Assembly: GCA_033220425.1 (NCBI GenBank) | Contig: JASNWA010000005.1 | Location: 1 to 26,072, forward strand | DNA: 26,072 bases | From: Lepraria neglecta | Lineage: Eukaryota > Ascomycota > Lecanoromycetes > Lecanorales > Stereocaulaceae | Direction of reading: 5' to 3' | In this document: positions 1 to 10,100 of the stretch, one piece after another | Numbering within the stretch: position 1 is the first letter of the stretch | Layout: each line of letters begins with the position of its first letter | Position numbers and translations under genes: made by a program | Notes under the pieces: model-generated | Databases searched by the model: none | Told to the model about the DNA's origin: nothing | The model's input: the letters and a program-made list of their open reading frames with translations, nothing else

Positions 1-2
1 AG

Positions 3-2486
3 AGCCTGGATCGGATTATCGAGGAAGCGCGCGCCTCGGTCCTGACAGAACGGATCAATATCTTCGATCAGACCATGATTAATATGTTTACCGACCACGC
101 AACCAAGGCGGGACAACCGCTAACCACGCAGCTCCGAGAAGGGACGTACCGGGAGTACAAGAACGTATAGAAGCGCCTGCTGTGCTTCGTATATCGGTGC
201 TTCTTATACCGGACCGCGGATCCTGAAGTCTGGACCGCTATTGCCGCCGTCGAGGATCTTGATACTAATAGTATATCGAGAGACGAGGCTAATCCGACCT
301 TTCCGTTTATCCTGACACGGAATCAGTATACCGGACTACGGCGGAGTATCCGCGAGGCCTATACGCTGGTCGGGCTTCAGGGCCGAGAGGGCGTTACCGT
401 AGAAGCGTTGAATGAGCGCCGTTAGAAGCTGGACCGAGTCCTCGCGCGGCTATATATGGCGCTGCTGGAGCATATCCTGCCCTAGAGTATCTACCAGTCT
501 ACCGTCGTCGGGTTCCTAGCGATCCTAGGGATCGACAAGAAGCAGGTACGGAGCTCCTCCCTCTCTTCCCTTCTCCTACCAACTAATCTCTACCGTTCCC
601 CCTAACCCCCGGCCCTGCTGATCCAAGCTCGATAGGGTCGTTTCTACGACGCCTGCAATTACACCCCAACCCTATCCGCCTTTGTCAAAATCACCCAGCT
701 ACTTACTATTCAGGCGAGCGTCTACGCCGAGGAGGCCGGTAAGGTGGAGTACGCCGCTGATATGCTTCGCGCCTACCGCGCCCGCTGCCTGCTTCGGGAC
801 AGCCATACGCCGTTTGGCTGGATTCTCACCTTGCGCTCCCAGGGTAGACGGATTCGGAATAACACGACGAGCGCCGGCTATATCACGTGGGCGGATAATC
901 GGTCTAGTCTTACCTTCAAAGATATTACCCTGGATATTAAAGCATTTCGGGGCTTTCTATATCAGTAAACGGAGGCCCTCTACGCCGAGCTAAGCGAGCT
1001 CTGCCTACCGCAGCCGCACGAGCCGAGTATCCTACGGTTCGATCTCGGTAAGCTGAGGGATAACCCTACTAACGCTCAAACCGGCTGGTCCTTCCTGCAG
1101 GAGCCGCAGAACGATCTGGCTCGGTGGCAGGAGTAGCTTATTAATCGCGTGCTGGACCAGCGTATACTACGCGAGCAGTTCTTCCAGTTAGAGCGGCGCG
1201 TCGCCGGTCAGCCACCGAAGGATCCTTAATGGTAGGTAGCCCGCGTCCGACAGTATCTGGAGCTCCTTCGACGGTTTCTAACGCGGCTATCGATACTAAT
1301 CTTTATCCTCGGCGGGCAGCCCGTGAGGGGGACGGAGCTATTCAGTCTGCGATACTGTAACACCTTCTACGGCGGTTATCGAAACATCTATATCGAGTAG
1401 GGTCTGCTAGGATTTGTTACCCTGTACCATAAAGGCTACTCCATCGGCGGATCCCTGAAGATTATCTATCGATATTTACCCCTGGCGCTTAGCCAGGTCG
1501 TCGTTCAATACCTCGTCTTGGTTCTACCCTTCTCCCAGCAGCTCAGCCGTCTTGTCTACGATCAGCCTGAGGATTCGGCGTTCCTCTGGGCCAGGGCGGA
1601 GACGACGTGGGACCCGAGCCAGCTGTCCCACTTCCTGCGGCAGGAATCCGCGCGGGAGCTCCAGGTGCCGCTGGCGATCTCGTCCTGGCGCCACACCGCT
1701 ATCGCTATCTCGCGCGAGTTCATCCCCAAGGGGACGTATTTCGATCGCGAGGCCGACAGCGAGACGAGTCAAACCCTTGACCGGCAGGCTTGCCATTCGA
1801 ACAACACGGCCGGTACGATATACGGGCGTCTGGTCCAGGACGGTGATGGGCAGATCAGGGAGTTTCGCGAGCGATATCACCGGGTTAGCCTACTATAGCA
1901 TACGCTCTGGCTGCAGGAGGCGCCCTCGGAGCCCTCGGAGCCCCCGGTGGAGGAGCAGCCAGCCGAGGAGCCCGCTTAACCATTACAGGAGGACCGAGGT
2001 GAAGATTCAGTAACTATTGGATCGGTAGGACGATCGGATAGCGTACCGCCTGGAGATGATTCAAATCTCTCGGCGGAGGGTCCTATAAGTACCGCCGACG
2101 GTAGGTCCTACTTCCCAGGTATAGACGGGTCTGAACGTCTCGAGACAAGTCCTAAGCCCCGGGGTAGAAAACGACCCGCTCCGACGGATTCTCTCCCCCA
2201 GTTACGAGAGCCTGCGATAGAGCCAGCCGATCTCCCTCCGCCAACCGCCATATCAGCGCCGGCGACGCCGTCTCTACCAATAGACTTACAACAGTAGCAG
2301 CTCCTCCAGCAGCATTTATACTAGCAGTTACTCCTATTTCAGCAGTATCAGTAACAGTAGCTACAGCTCCTTATTCAAATCATGCAGCATAGGAAGAGCT
2401 AGTATATCCTCCGTCTAGGAGGCGGTGAAATACAACAGGAAGTAGTCTATATAGCCTATTTATCGATCCCCTCGTTTCCGCCGCCG
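3..2486 (+). pseudogene. RIP-broken 5' part of a large telomere-linked-helicase-like protein with a tyrosine-recombinase-like domain
   Basis: One frame can be read from the left edge to the first satellite unit, broken only by TAA/TAG codons where Gln or Trp is expected, the RIP pattern. The 5' end lies outside the window. Segments in order: an alpha-helical N-terminal part (to 545), an intron, a long helical part (636-1240), then a block ordered like tyrosine recombinases: Arg (RGTEL, 1326), Lys (YHKGY, 1431), Arg-His (WRHTA, 1689), His (CHS, 1794) and Tyr (TIYGR, 1821). An acidic tail, an AT-hook-like stretch (PRGRKRP, 2157-2177) and a Gln-rich segment (about 2290-2400) follow. From memory of the family, this resembles the region before the helicase domain of fungal subtelomeric RecQ-like proteins, but no helicase domain is present, so the name is an inference. 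The frame ends in satellite array 1, which probably replaced the 3' half. Confidence 0.6.
546..635 (+). other. Probable spliceosomal intron in the helicase-like pseudogene
   Basis: The frame before it ends in CAG followed by GTACGG. The frame after it resumes cleanly at GGTCGTTTC, following GATAG. Removing these 90 bases joins both halves in phase 0. The interior is pyrimidine-rich and has CTAAT, CTAAC and CTGAT branch-site candidates. Length and signals fit a filamentous-fungal intron. Confidence 0.65.
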
Positions 2487-3120
2487 CTATCTCGCCAAGG
2501 AGTGGTCCGTTTTTCAATCCGAGGATAGTATTAGAACGGCCTCGATCAGCCGGTGCCAGAGGTAGCCGGCAAACCACTGCCGGGGCCACCCTTTACCTAG
2601 GACATCCAGGCAAAGCTCCTCAGCGGATTCTACACTGGCTATCGACTTAGATCCCTCTCTATCTCGCCAAGGAGTGGTCCGTTTTTTAATCCGAGGACGA
2701 AATCAGAATGGCCTCGATTAGACGGTGCCAGGGGTAGCCGGTAAACCATTGCCGGGTCTACCCTTTACCTATAATATTAAGGTAAAGGTCCTCAGCGGAT
2801 TCTATACTGGCTATTAACTTAGATCCCTCTCTATCTCGCCAAGGAGTGGTCCGTTTTCTAATCCGAGGACGGAATCAGAATCGCCTTAATTAGACAGTGC
2901 CAGAGGTGGCCGGTAAACCACTGCCGGGGCGACCCTTTATCTAGGATATACAGGTAAAGGTCCTCAGCGGATTCTGCACTGGCTATCGACTTAGATCCCT
3001 CTCTATCTCGCCAAGGAGTCATCTGTTTTTTAATCTAAGGATAGAATTAGAATAGCCTCGAATAGATAGTACTAGAGGTAGCTACTAAACTATTGCCGAG
3101 GTTACCCTTTACCTAGGATA
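2487..3120 (+). repeat. 172-bp satellite, array 1 (about 3.7 units)
   Basis: The landmark CTATCTCGCC recurs at 2487, 2659, 2831 and 3003, exactly 172 bases apart. Each unit carries GTGGTCCGT, an inverted repeat around GCCGGCAAACCATTGCCGG, and a second one with arms CCTTTACCT and AGGTAAAGG. The units differ mainly by C/T and G/A transitions typical of RIP. The last unit is much more RIPed and stops mid-unit at the border of the C-depleted block. No coding function is evident; 172 is not a multiple of three. Confidence 0.93.
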
Positions 3121-5575
3121 TTAGATATTAGAAGAGTAGTAAGGATTTAAGAATATAGTAAAGCTATTAGTAATTATATATATATATTAATATAATTAGA
3201 TTAAGCTATAGTATAGATAGAGTAAAATATATATTAGGAGGTAGAGGTAGTAGTAGTTAGTAAGAGGTTTTATTTATTAGTAATAGTAGTTAGATAGGAG
3301 AGTAGTAGTAGATATTATAAAAGTAGTAAATAGTTAGATAAGGAGAGAGTTATATTTATTAGAGAGATAGTTTAAATTTAATTATTTTATAGAATAGAAA
3401 GGTTTAAGAGAGAGGGTAGAAAGTTAGAATTAGAAATTAAATTAATAGTAAATTAGTTATTATAGAAAATAGATTAGTAGAGTAGTTAATAGTTATTAAG
3501 TAGAGTAGAATTAATTAGTAGTAAATTAAATATAGAGAGTTTTTTCGAAGGTTATTATTAAAAGGTATTAACTTTATTAGAATAGAATATATATAGAAAG
3601 AGAAGTTTAAGTTTTAGTTTTTTAAAAGAGAGTTAGAATTATTTTATTAAAATAGAAGAGTAAAAGAAGATTATTTAAAGATTATTATAGAGTTTTAATT
3701 TATAGATTAAAAGGTATAAGATTAAATAGGAGAGTAGAAAGTAGTAGAAAGTAGAATTAAATAATTAGTTAAATAGATATAAGATAGAAGTTTTAGATTT
3801 TATAGATATATATTAATATAGAGGTTAGATAGTTAAAGAATTAATTATAAAAGACTAAGTATAAAGAGAGTAAAGGAGTAAATATAATATTTTAAATAAT
3901 AAATTTAATAGAGTAGATTAGGGATAATTTAATTATTATAGAAATTATTAAAAAGAGTAAAAGAGGAGATAGAGGAGATAGATTTAAAAAAGATTTAATT
4001 TAGAGTAAATAAAAAAGAGGATAATAGTATTAATTAATAATTAAAAGATTTAATTTAAAGAATTTTATTTAAAGTAGAAAAAAGGATTATAATATTAATT
4101 AACTAGGAGATATAATTTAAATAATTTTAGAGTAATTTAGTATTACGAGGTTATATTAATAAGTAATTAGATAGTAGTTTATAATAAATAATTATTTATT
4201 AAAATTAATAGTTATAAAAAGGATAGAGTTATATTTATTTAAAGTATATAAATAATTAGGGTAAAAAAGAATATAAATAAATAGATTCAAATAAAAAAGA
4301 AAATAATATAGATAATATTAAAAGAGATTAGAATTTAAGTTAGAGTTATAATTAATTTTAATAAATAGTAGATAATTAGATTTAATATAAATAGTAATAA
4401 ATATTTTTAGAATATTTAATAAGTTAGTAGATTTAGGGTTTAAATATATTAATTAGAAGAGAGAGAATAGATTTTTAGGTTAGGAAAAATAAAGGTAGAA
4501 AGAAAAGAAAAGAGAGTAGATAGAAAGAGAAAGAGAATAAATAAAAATAGAAATTAAAGAGGAATAAATAGAAATAGAAATAGAAATAAAGAGTAAATAA
4601 ATAGAAATAGAAATAGAAATAGAAATAAAAGGAGGATAGATAGAAATAGAAATAGAGAGGAAATAGATATAGAATTAAAAAGAGTAGAAAAATAGAAGTA
4701 GAAATAAGATTTAGCGAGGAAGAAATTTTATTTAAATAAAGAGTATTAGAAGATTAAAATTTTAAATAGAGAGAGAGAGATATATATATATATATAGAAA
4801 TAGGGAGAAAGGAATTAAAAGTAATAGAGATTAAATAAAAATAAAAATAAATAAATTTAATTTAAAAAGGGTTAGAAAAAAACAAGATTATTAGTAAAAG
4901 AAGAGAAGGTTTTAGAGATAATAATTAATAGAAATTAAGATTAAAGGGTAAAATAATAGGAAGGATTAAGAATTATATATAGAAGAATTAAATTAAAGAG
5001 AAAGATTAATAGAAAAAGGAATAATTATTTATAAAAAGGATTTATTAGGGGTTAAGAATTTTTAAAGGAGTTAAAGTAGATTTAGAGGTTATAAGGATTT
5101 TTTAGAGAGTTAGAGAATTTATAAAGAAGGATTTTAGGGGTTAGAGGGTCGAGATTAGGGTTATAGATAAGGGTTAGGGTTTTAAGATTAGCGAAGGATA
5201 AAGGGATTTTAGGGGTTAGGGTTATATTTATAGGGAAGGATAAGGGGGTTTTAGAGAGTAGGATTATATTTATAGAGAAGGATAAGGGGGGTTTAGAGGC
5301 CGGGGAGTAGGAGTATTTTTAGGATAATAAGATAGAATATTTATAGAGGTAGGAAATATTCCGGGGAGTAGAAGTATTTTAAGGGTAATAAGATAGAAGA
5401 TTAATAGGGTTAGGAAATATTCCGAGGAGTAGAAGGGTTTTTAGGGTTAGGGTTATAAGATAGAAGATTAGTAGGGTTAGTAAATATTTAGAGGAGTAGA
5501 AGGGTTTTTAGAGTAATAAGATAGAAGATTAATAGAGTTAGTAAGTATTTAGGGTTATAGGAGGATTTTTAGAGA
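3121..5575 (+). repeat. C-depleted, AT-rich block 1 (extreme RIP-type DNA)
   Basis: By eye this strand holds under 1% C (fewer than 20 in about 2.4 kb), while G is near a fifth. I see no TpG at all. The few C left are mostly in CpG or CCGG. No credible reading frame exists; TAG and TAA occur every few codons. The part from about 3780 on matches 23540-25000 in the second block, so this is one copy of a repeated element. The right half is G-rich and turns into a minisatellite. The switch to normal composition near 5576 is abrupt. Confidence 0.85.
5340..5560 (+). repeat. 60-67-bp minisatellite inside C-depleted block 1
   Basis: A unit containing GGAGTAGAAG, then AATAAGATAGAAGATTA, then GGTTAGGAAATATT recurs about every 60-67 bases, near 5361, 5422, 5489 and 5545. 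Related units occur in the second block near 25180-25300. Confidence 0.7.
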
Positions 5576-5576
5576 T

Positions 5577-5668
5577 TATAGCTGGCGGTGGGGTAGGGTT
5601 AACGTGTAAGAGCTCGAGGATTATAAAATTATAAATTATAGCGGGCGGTGGGGTAGGGGTAACGGGTG
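5577..5668 (+). repeat. Two GC-rich direct repeats 60 bp apart
   Basis: TTATAGCNGGCGGTGGGGTA followed by GGGTAACG-like sequence occurs at about 5577 and again at about 5637, with an AT-rich spacer. It marks the edge where the C-depleted block meets ordinary sequence. Confidence 0.7.
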
Positions 5669-5689
5669 GCCGGGCGAGGGACTTGGAAA

Positions 5690-5910
5690 TTTTCGCCATC
5701 TCCCGCCCACCAAAAAGTCGGCGGGATCCCAAAACTTTGTAGATATAAAAGATGCGCATTTCCCTTGCGATTCCAAAAATGCCCTCTTTAGCAAAAACCG
5801 TCCCGGAATGATCACGTTATAGATGATTCCATGGTGAAAAATGATAGAAAATGTTGATATTCATCCTCGGGTAGGCTACGCGGCGGGCCGCCGGTGCTTA
5901 AAATCCCGCC
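5690..5910. other. Little-RIPed spacer, no gene seen
   Basis: CpA and TpG are present at ordinary frequency here, unlike the surroundings, so this is probably low-copy DNA that escaped RIP. It holds short GC-rich dyads, for example GGCGGG and CCCGCC around 5883-5910 and CGGCGGGCCGCCG at 5881. I see no convincing reading frame. Confidence 0.6.
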
Positions 5911-6006
5911 GGCCAATCGAATCGCGAATAAACGACATAGCGCGTTCCCCTGGAGCTTGACATCTCGCGGCGGGCGCTATGTCGTTTATTCGCGATTCGA
6001 TTGGCC
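5911..6006. repeat. Perfect 33-bp inverted repeat with 30-base loop
   Basis: The arm 5911-5943 begins GGCCAATCGAATCGCG. It is the exact reverse complement of 5974-6006, which ends CGCGATTCGATTGGCC. The loop is 5944-5973. No mismatch is seen in 33 pairs, although both arms contain CpA or TpG sites that RIP would hit. There is no obvious target duplication at the outer ends. It could be a foldback or MITE-like insertion, or a palindrome made at a recombination breakpoint. Confidence 0.95.
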
Positions 6007-6312
6007 CGACAGTCGGAACCCCGTAGGGGCAGGATATTAACTTTGGCGACCGTTAACACGTCACCTCTTTGTTTATATCAGGAGGACTCTATATATCCAA
6101 TCCGACATATGCGATCGAATAGCCTACGCGTATCAGGATCGCACCATCGGTTGATCCCCCCTCGGACCCGCTGTCACCTTAGCAACGCTGGGAAATTGAC
6201 CACTTTGCAGATTCCCCCCCCCCCCGAAACTTGCGCATCTTTTGCCAGCTTTTCCAGTCCCGTTATTATAGTCCGTCTACTACCTATACGAATACCGCTA
6301 ACGGTCGCTATA
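6007..6312 (+). promoter_or_regulatory. Possible promoter/5' region of the giant pseudogene
   Basis: This non-coding stretch precedes the first MGR-type start. It contains CCGACAGTCGG and CCCCGTAGGGG dyads next to the hairpin, a TATATAT tract near 6090, and a 12-base C run at about 6214-6225. CpA and TpG are still present in its left part. The regulatory role is inferred only from position. Confidence 0.3.
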
Positions 6313-6640
6313 ATGGGTCGACCTCTAACTACGGCCGCTGAGAAAAGGATAAAGAACGCAGTACGGTAATATCGGTAGCGCTAGCGATAAAAGCAGAGCT
6401 GGTAGCAGGAATAAGCAACTCGCCTGCAGCAGGACGCGCTTATTAAGGAACTATAGTAAGCACTCCGCGGTCGCCTACCTCCCCCTTCTTCTTCTTCCTC
6501 TTCCCCTCCGACTGTACTATAGTAAGTATTAGCTCCGTTACCCCGGCCGTCGGTTCTAATAGAGAGCCTAGAGGCCCCGAGCGAACTTTATAGGGACGAG
6601 AATCCGCCCTAAATTCCTCCCGCGAATCGGTGGTCCATTT
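6313..6640 (+). pseudogene. Short RIP-broken frame with basic, Gln-rich N-terminus
   Basis: An ATG at 6313 starts a frame reading MGRPLTTAAEKRIKNAVR, then a run where nearly every stop stands in an Arg/Gln-rich context (TAA and TAG from CAA/CAG). A Pro-Ser stretch (PPPSSSSSSPP, about 6476-6510) follows. The basic start resembles the basic region of a bZIP protein, but no leucine-zipper heptad is clear. The frame is the same as that of the large pseudogene starting at 7105, so this may be its first exon or a separate small gene. I do not recognise the product. Confidence 0.4.
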
Positions 6641-7104
6641 AATTACCCTGTCCCTACCCTTCTAAGAGCTCGAAGGAGAGGTATTCCTTAATAGTATATA
6701 TCTCGTATAGCTCCTTAAGCCTTAAAAGGGATCCGACTACTAACGGCCAGGTTTCGAAGTGTTCGGAATCCGGGATTCGCCCTAATCTACCCACCCTAGA
6801 TAAGCCGTTATGTAACCTTTAACCCGGTTCCCTAAGCTACCTAATTACGCCCTGGCGGAAATCGGTAAGACGTTACTTAACTGTATTACCCTCGGAGGTA
6901 ATCACGGATGTCGCTAGCTCTAATTAGCCTATTATGGTCGGGAGCAGGCAAATCGTCTATCTTATTCGTTTTACCGCCTTTTTTACAGGTACGAGACCAT
7001 CCCCTAGCCCTTTTATCCCTTTTCCCTTTTCTTTTCTTCCCCCGATACCTCCTAATTTATCTTCCCTCTAGAACTAATTTTCTACTAGATACGATTCCTT
7101 TACG
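6641..7104 (+). other. Region between the two MGR starts, with a probable intron at 6989-7088
   Basis: The plus frame shared with both neighbours has only TAA/TAG stops here, but its codon use is less like a gene. A candidate intron runs from GTACGA (6989) through a pyrimidine-rich interior and ACTAAT to CTACTAG (7088); it is 100 bases, so it would change the frame. In another frame, 6908-6988 reads with a GAGKS stretch followed by a hydrophobic segment, which resembles a helicase motif I but stands alone. I read this as 5' UTR or degenerate leader, with low certainty. Confidence 0.35.
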
Positions 7105-10100
7105 ATAGGCCGCAAAGCAAAGCCCTAAGAGGAACGACTCGCTGCAAGACGAGCGACGCAACGTAGCTATAATAGGGATAGTACTACTAGACGGGCTGGC
7201 CCCTCGAATACCCCCGCCGAACCAGCTCCCTTTAACCTAGGACCGGAATCCCCTCCGGGTCGGCCTCGCTATCTATCACTCGATAGCTCTCTTCGGCAGT
7301 ATTCTCCTGTAAGTAAGCCTACCCTCTTTAATCCTACCGTAGAGGATGATTACCCGGGTATCAATCCAGTCCCCCCCTACTAACGGCCGACTACTTCCTC
7401 TCCTAGATCCAGTCGCTCTCGAGCCAAAGTACCTTTAACCTCCGGCACCGCCAATATTAGTCTACTATCGACCAGGACCGATACTTACTCTCAGTCGATA
7501 GACCTCTCTAGTATTAGTAACGGCCTGAATCAAATCATCAAGGAGGACCTATCCCTATACCCCCCTATTAGCTAGGGTCTAGAAGGAGTCAATAATACCA
7601 CCCTATAACCGATCGCCTAACCCTAGTCGCGTTACCCAATAAGAGCCTCGTCCCGAACCGCCTATTTAATATCTAGGGTTACCGTAGTCTATATCCCTCC
7701 CTTGACGTCTACGTTAACTTTAGTTAATATCCCCTCCTATCCGATATCTTCTAGACTAACTATAGTAACCGATACCTTAGCGTTGTTAGAGGACGATAAC
7801 TTACCTAGGATCCCGCGGCCCTCCCCCGCGTTGGAGGGTAACCGGTCGACCCAGTCCGAGCGATTCCCGGCCTCTCCCCCGCGACAGCCGTTAACCTTAA
7901 TTACACCTACCCTTGATCGTAATCGATCCCCTGCAGCGTTACTATCCCAATCCTCTACTACGACGGTATCAGCGAGTGCTTATATAGTAATATCGCCGAG
8001 GAGGCTCTATACTATTAATAATACCCTTCCCGTCGATAGCGACCTGCCTAATATTAATAATCCTCTCGAGTCTCGCTCGGCCGTTTCCCGGCCATCCGAT
8101 CCAGATACGTATAATGAGTCCGCGGTATCGCTGGAGGATGATCTCTCGGGACTAAGCCTGTCCGACAACGCTCCTAATCCGATGACTACCGCGCAGGACT
8201 GCCTCGACCGCAGCTGGGTACCTCTCTATATGTATAGTAAGACTCTGACCTTCGATAACTCCATCCTGAATACTTGACTAATAACGTATCTAATAGGGAA
8301 CGACCATATCGGCACTAACGGAACACGCTCTTTAGCCGAATACACCGACTATCTTAACGAACATCTCCCTGGAGTCCCGTTTCCGCTACAATCCGGCACC
8401 TATCTCCGTCGCCGCGGTCAGTATAATAATTTCCGAGAGGTAGACTGGCAGGAACTCTTAGGAGGCCGCAGCTATAGCGATATCCTAGAACAGGCTCTTA
8501 GTATCGCTAAATCTGCTGAGGCGTTCGAGCAGGCGGAGCGGAGGACCGACCCGTGGGTCCGACGTAGTTATGACATGGATAGCTTTATAGCCCGGGTCAC
8601 CATACTGGCGGTCCACCGGCAGGGCTTCCGACTAGCCTACCGCCCGCCCTATCTCAAGATAATTACCTAAGACCCTCGCGTCACGTTCCGGTCGCGACGG
8701 ATTTATATAACTAAACACCTCCGCCTCAGGTATGGCGTTAGCAGCGCTGGCTTCAACTACGACTATTATATCTTCTTCCCTTATATAAAGAAAAAGCAGA
8801 GGCACTATAGCTACTATCTTAGTAGCAAATCCCAGTAAATATAGATCGACGATATTATCCTCCCGGTACTCCGATCAACTTACGATACCTAAGTCTATAC
8901 CCGTTATCCCGGTAGCTTCGAAGATACTAACTATAAGGCCTACGTGAAGCATAAAGTTTATAATCTAACTCCGGGCCAAGCTATAAACGTGTCGTACCCG
9001 ATCCCCTCCTAAGATCTAGATACCTTTTGGAGAGAGGTATACCGTAAAGCCGGCGATCGCCCTCTCTTCAAGAACCCCTTTCTAGTTGTCCAGGGCTATA
9101 ACCTCAAGATCTATATATCTCGCCCGACTCCTGCCTAGGCTCGGGATGATTTCCTCGCCCATCTCGACGACTGTTTCGATTTCCGCGATAGATACTTCCT
9201 ACCTGGAGACTATTAGCTGGACTTTGGGGTGGAAGATACCCCGATCGGGGATACGTCGCAGGCTATCACCCTTCTCCGTAAACCCGGGTACCTGGAGTAT
9301 TAGGCCGAAGCCTTCTACGACCCCTCCCAGGGCACTACCTGTACCCGGGAGTCGAAATACCCGTAGTTCTTAACCCGGGATGCGGGCTCTATGTCGGTCG
9401 ATATCCGGCCCTATAACTACCTGTACCGAAAGTGCGGTATCGTATATCCGAAAGCGTACAATCTCGTTAAACATCTATTCGATACACCCCTCAAGAAATA
9501 CAGGCCTTTCCAGAACCCGTATTTCGAAGCTCTAGGGTTCAGCTAGTCGAATCTCGACCGCTAGTATAAGGCTAACTATAAAGGCTTATCATCCGCCCGT
9601 CGACGGAAACACAAGCAGCTTGTTCGTTAATATAACACGACCAAAATCCGGCTTTAGGCGGCCCTAAAGTCTGCTGAAGATACCACTTATCGCCCGCTAC
9701 GGCCCTAGCGCTGTAACTAACCCGCTGATCTCAGCGATTACGCGCTCGATGACGCTCTTATGTCGGATAACGAGACCTACTTACCCTACAGATCTGATAA
9801 CGAAGCTCCCGCTCCCGCTCCTCCTCCCTGGCGCGTACCGCCGCCTAATACTCCTGAGTACAAAGCCACGAACTTCAGGGCCCGACAGGAATGCCGAATG
9901 AACTTGACGTATTTCCGAAATATGAATTTCGATACTATCAACAACGATGGATCCGCCCTAAGCCCGACATTAACTATAGTTAATAACGACTCTGGCCCTT
10001 ACCGTCGACGTATACCTTATTTCCCCTATTAGATCCTACTAACCGTAGAGGTTCTCAAGTTTATCGCCGCGACTACCAACCGCTAGCTCCTATACCTCGA

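Noticed and set aside
1552-2013. Arg-rich plus frame overlapping the helicase-like pseudogene; likewise the frames at 682-993 and 9086-9373
   Set aside because: Out-of-frame shadows of the long RIP-broken frames, with composition set by the codons of the true frame.
2487-3120. Satellite arrays considered as CRISPR
   Set aside because: Whole 172-bp units repeat head to tail without unique spacers, in a eukaryotic context with introns and a chromovirus.
5100-5470. TTAGGG-like words, as at 5204-5226 and near 25780, as interstitial telomere repeats
   Set aside because: They are scattered singly, not in tandem. In DNA lacking C, TTAGGG can arise from CCAGGG or CTAGGG by C-to-T change.
3121-5575. 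Possible protein-coding or RNA gene within the C-depleted blocks
   Set aside because: Stops occur every few codons in all frames, and the sequence is low-complexity with the nucleotide skew explaining apparent purine-rich motifs.
5911-6006. The 33-bp inverted repeat as a rho-type or intrinsic terminator
   Set aside because: No T-run follows, the loop is 30 bases and the context is eukaryotic.
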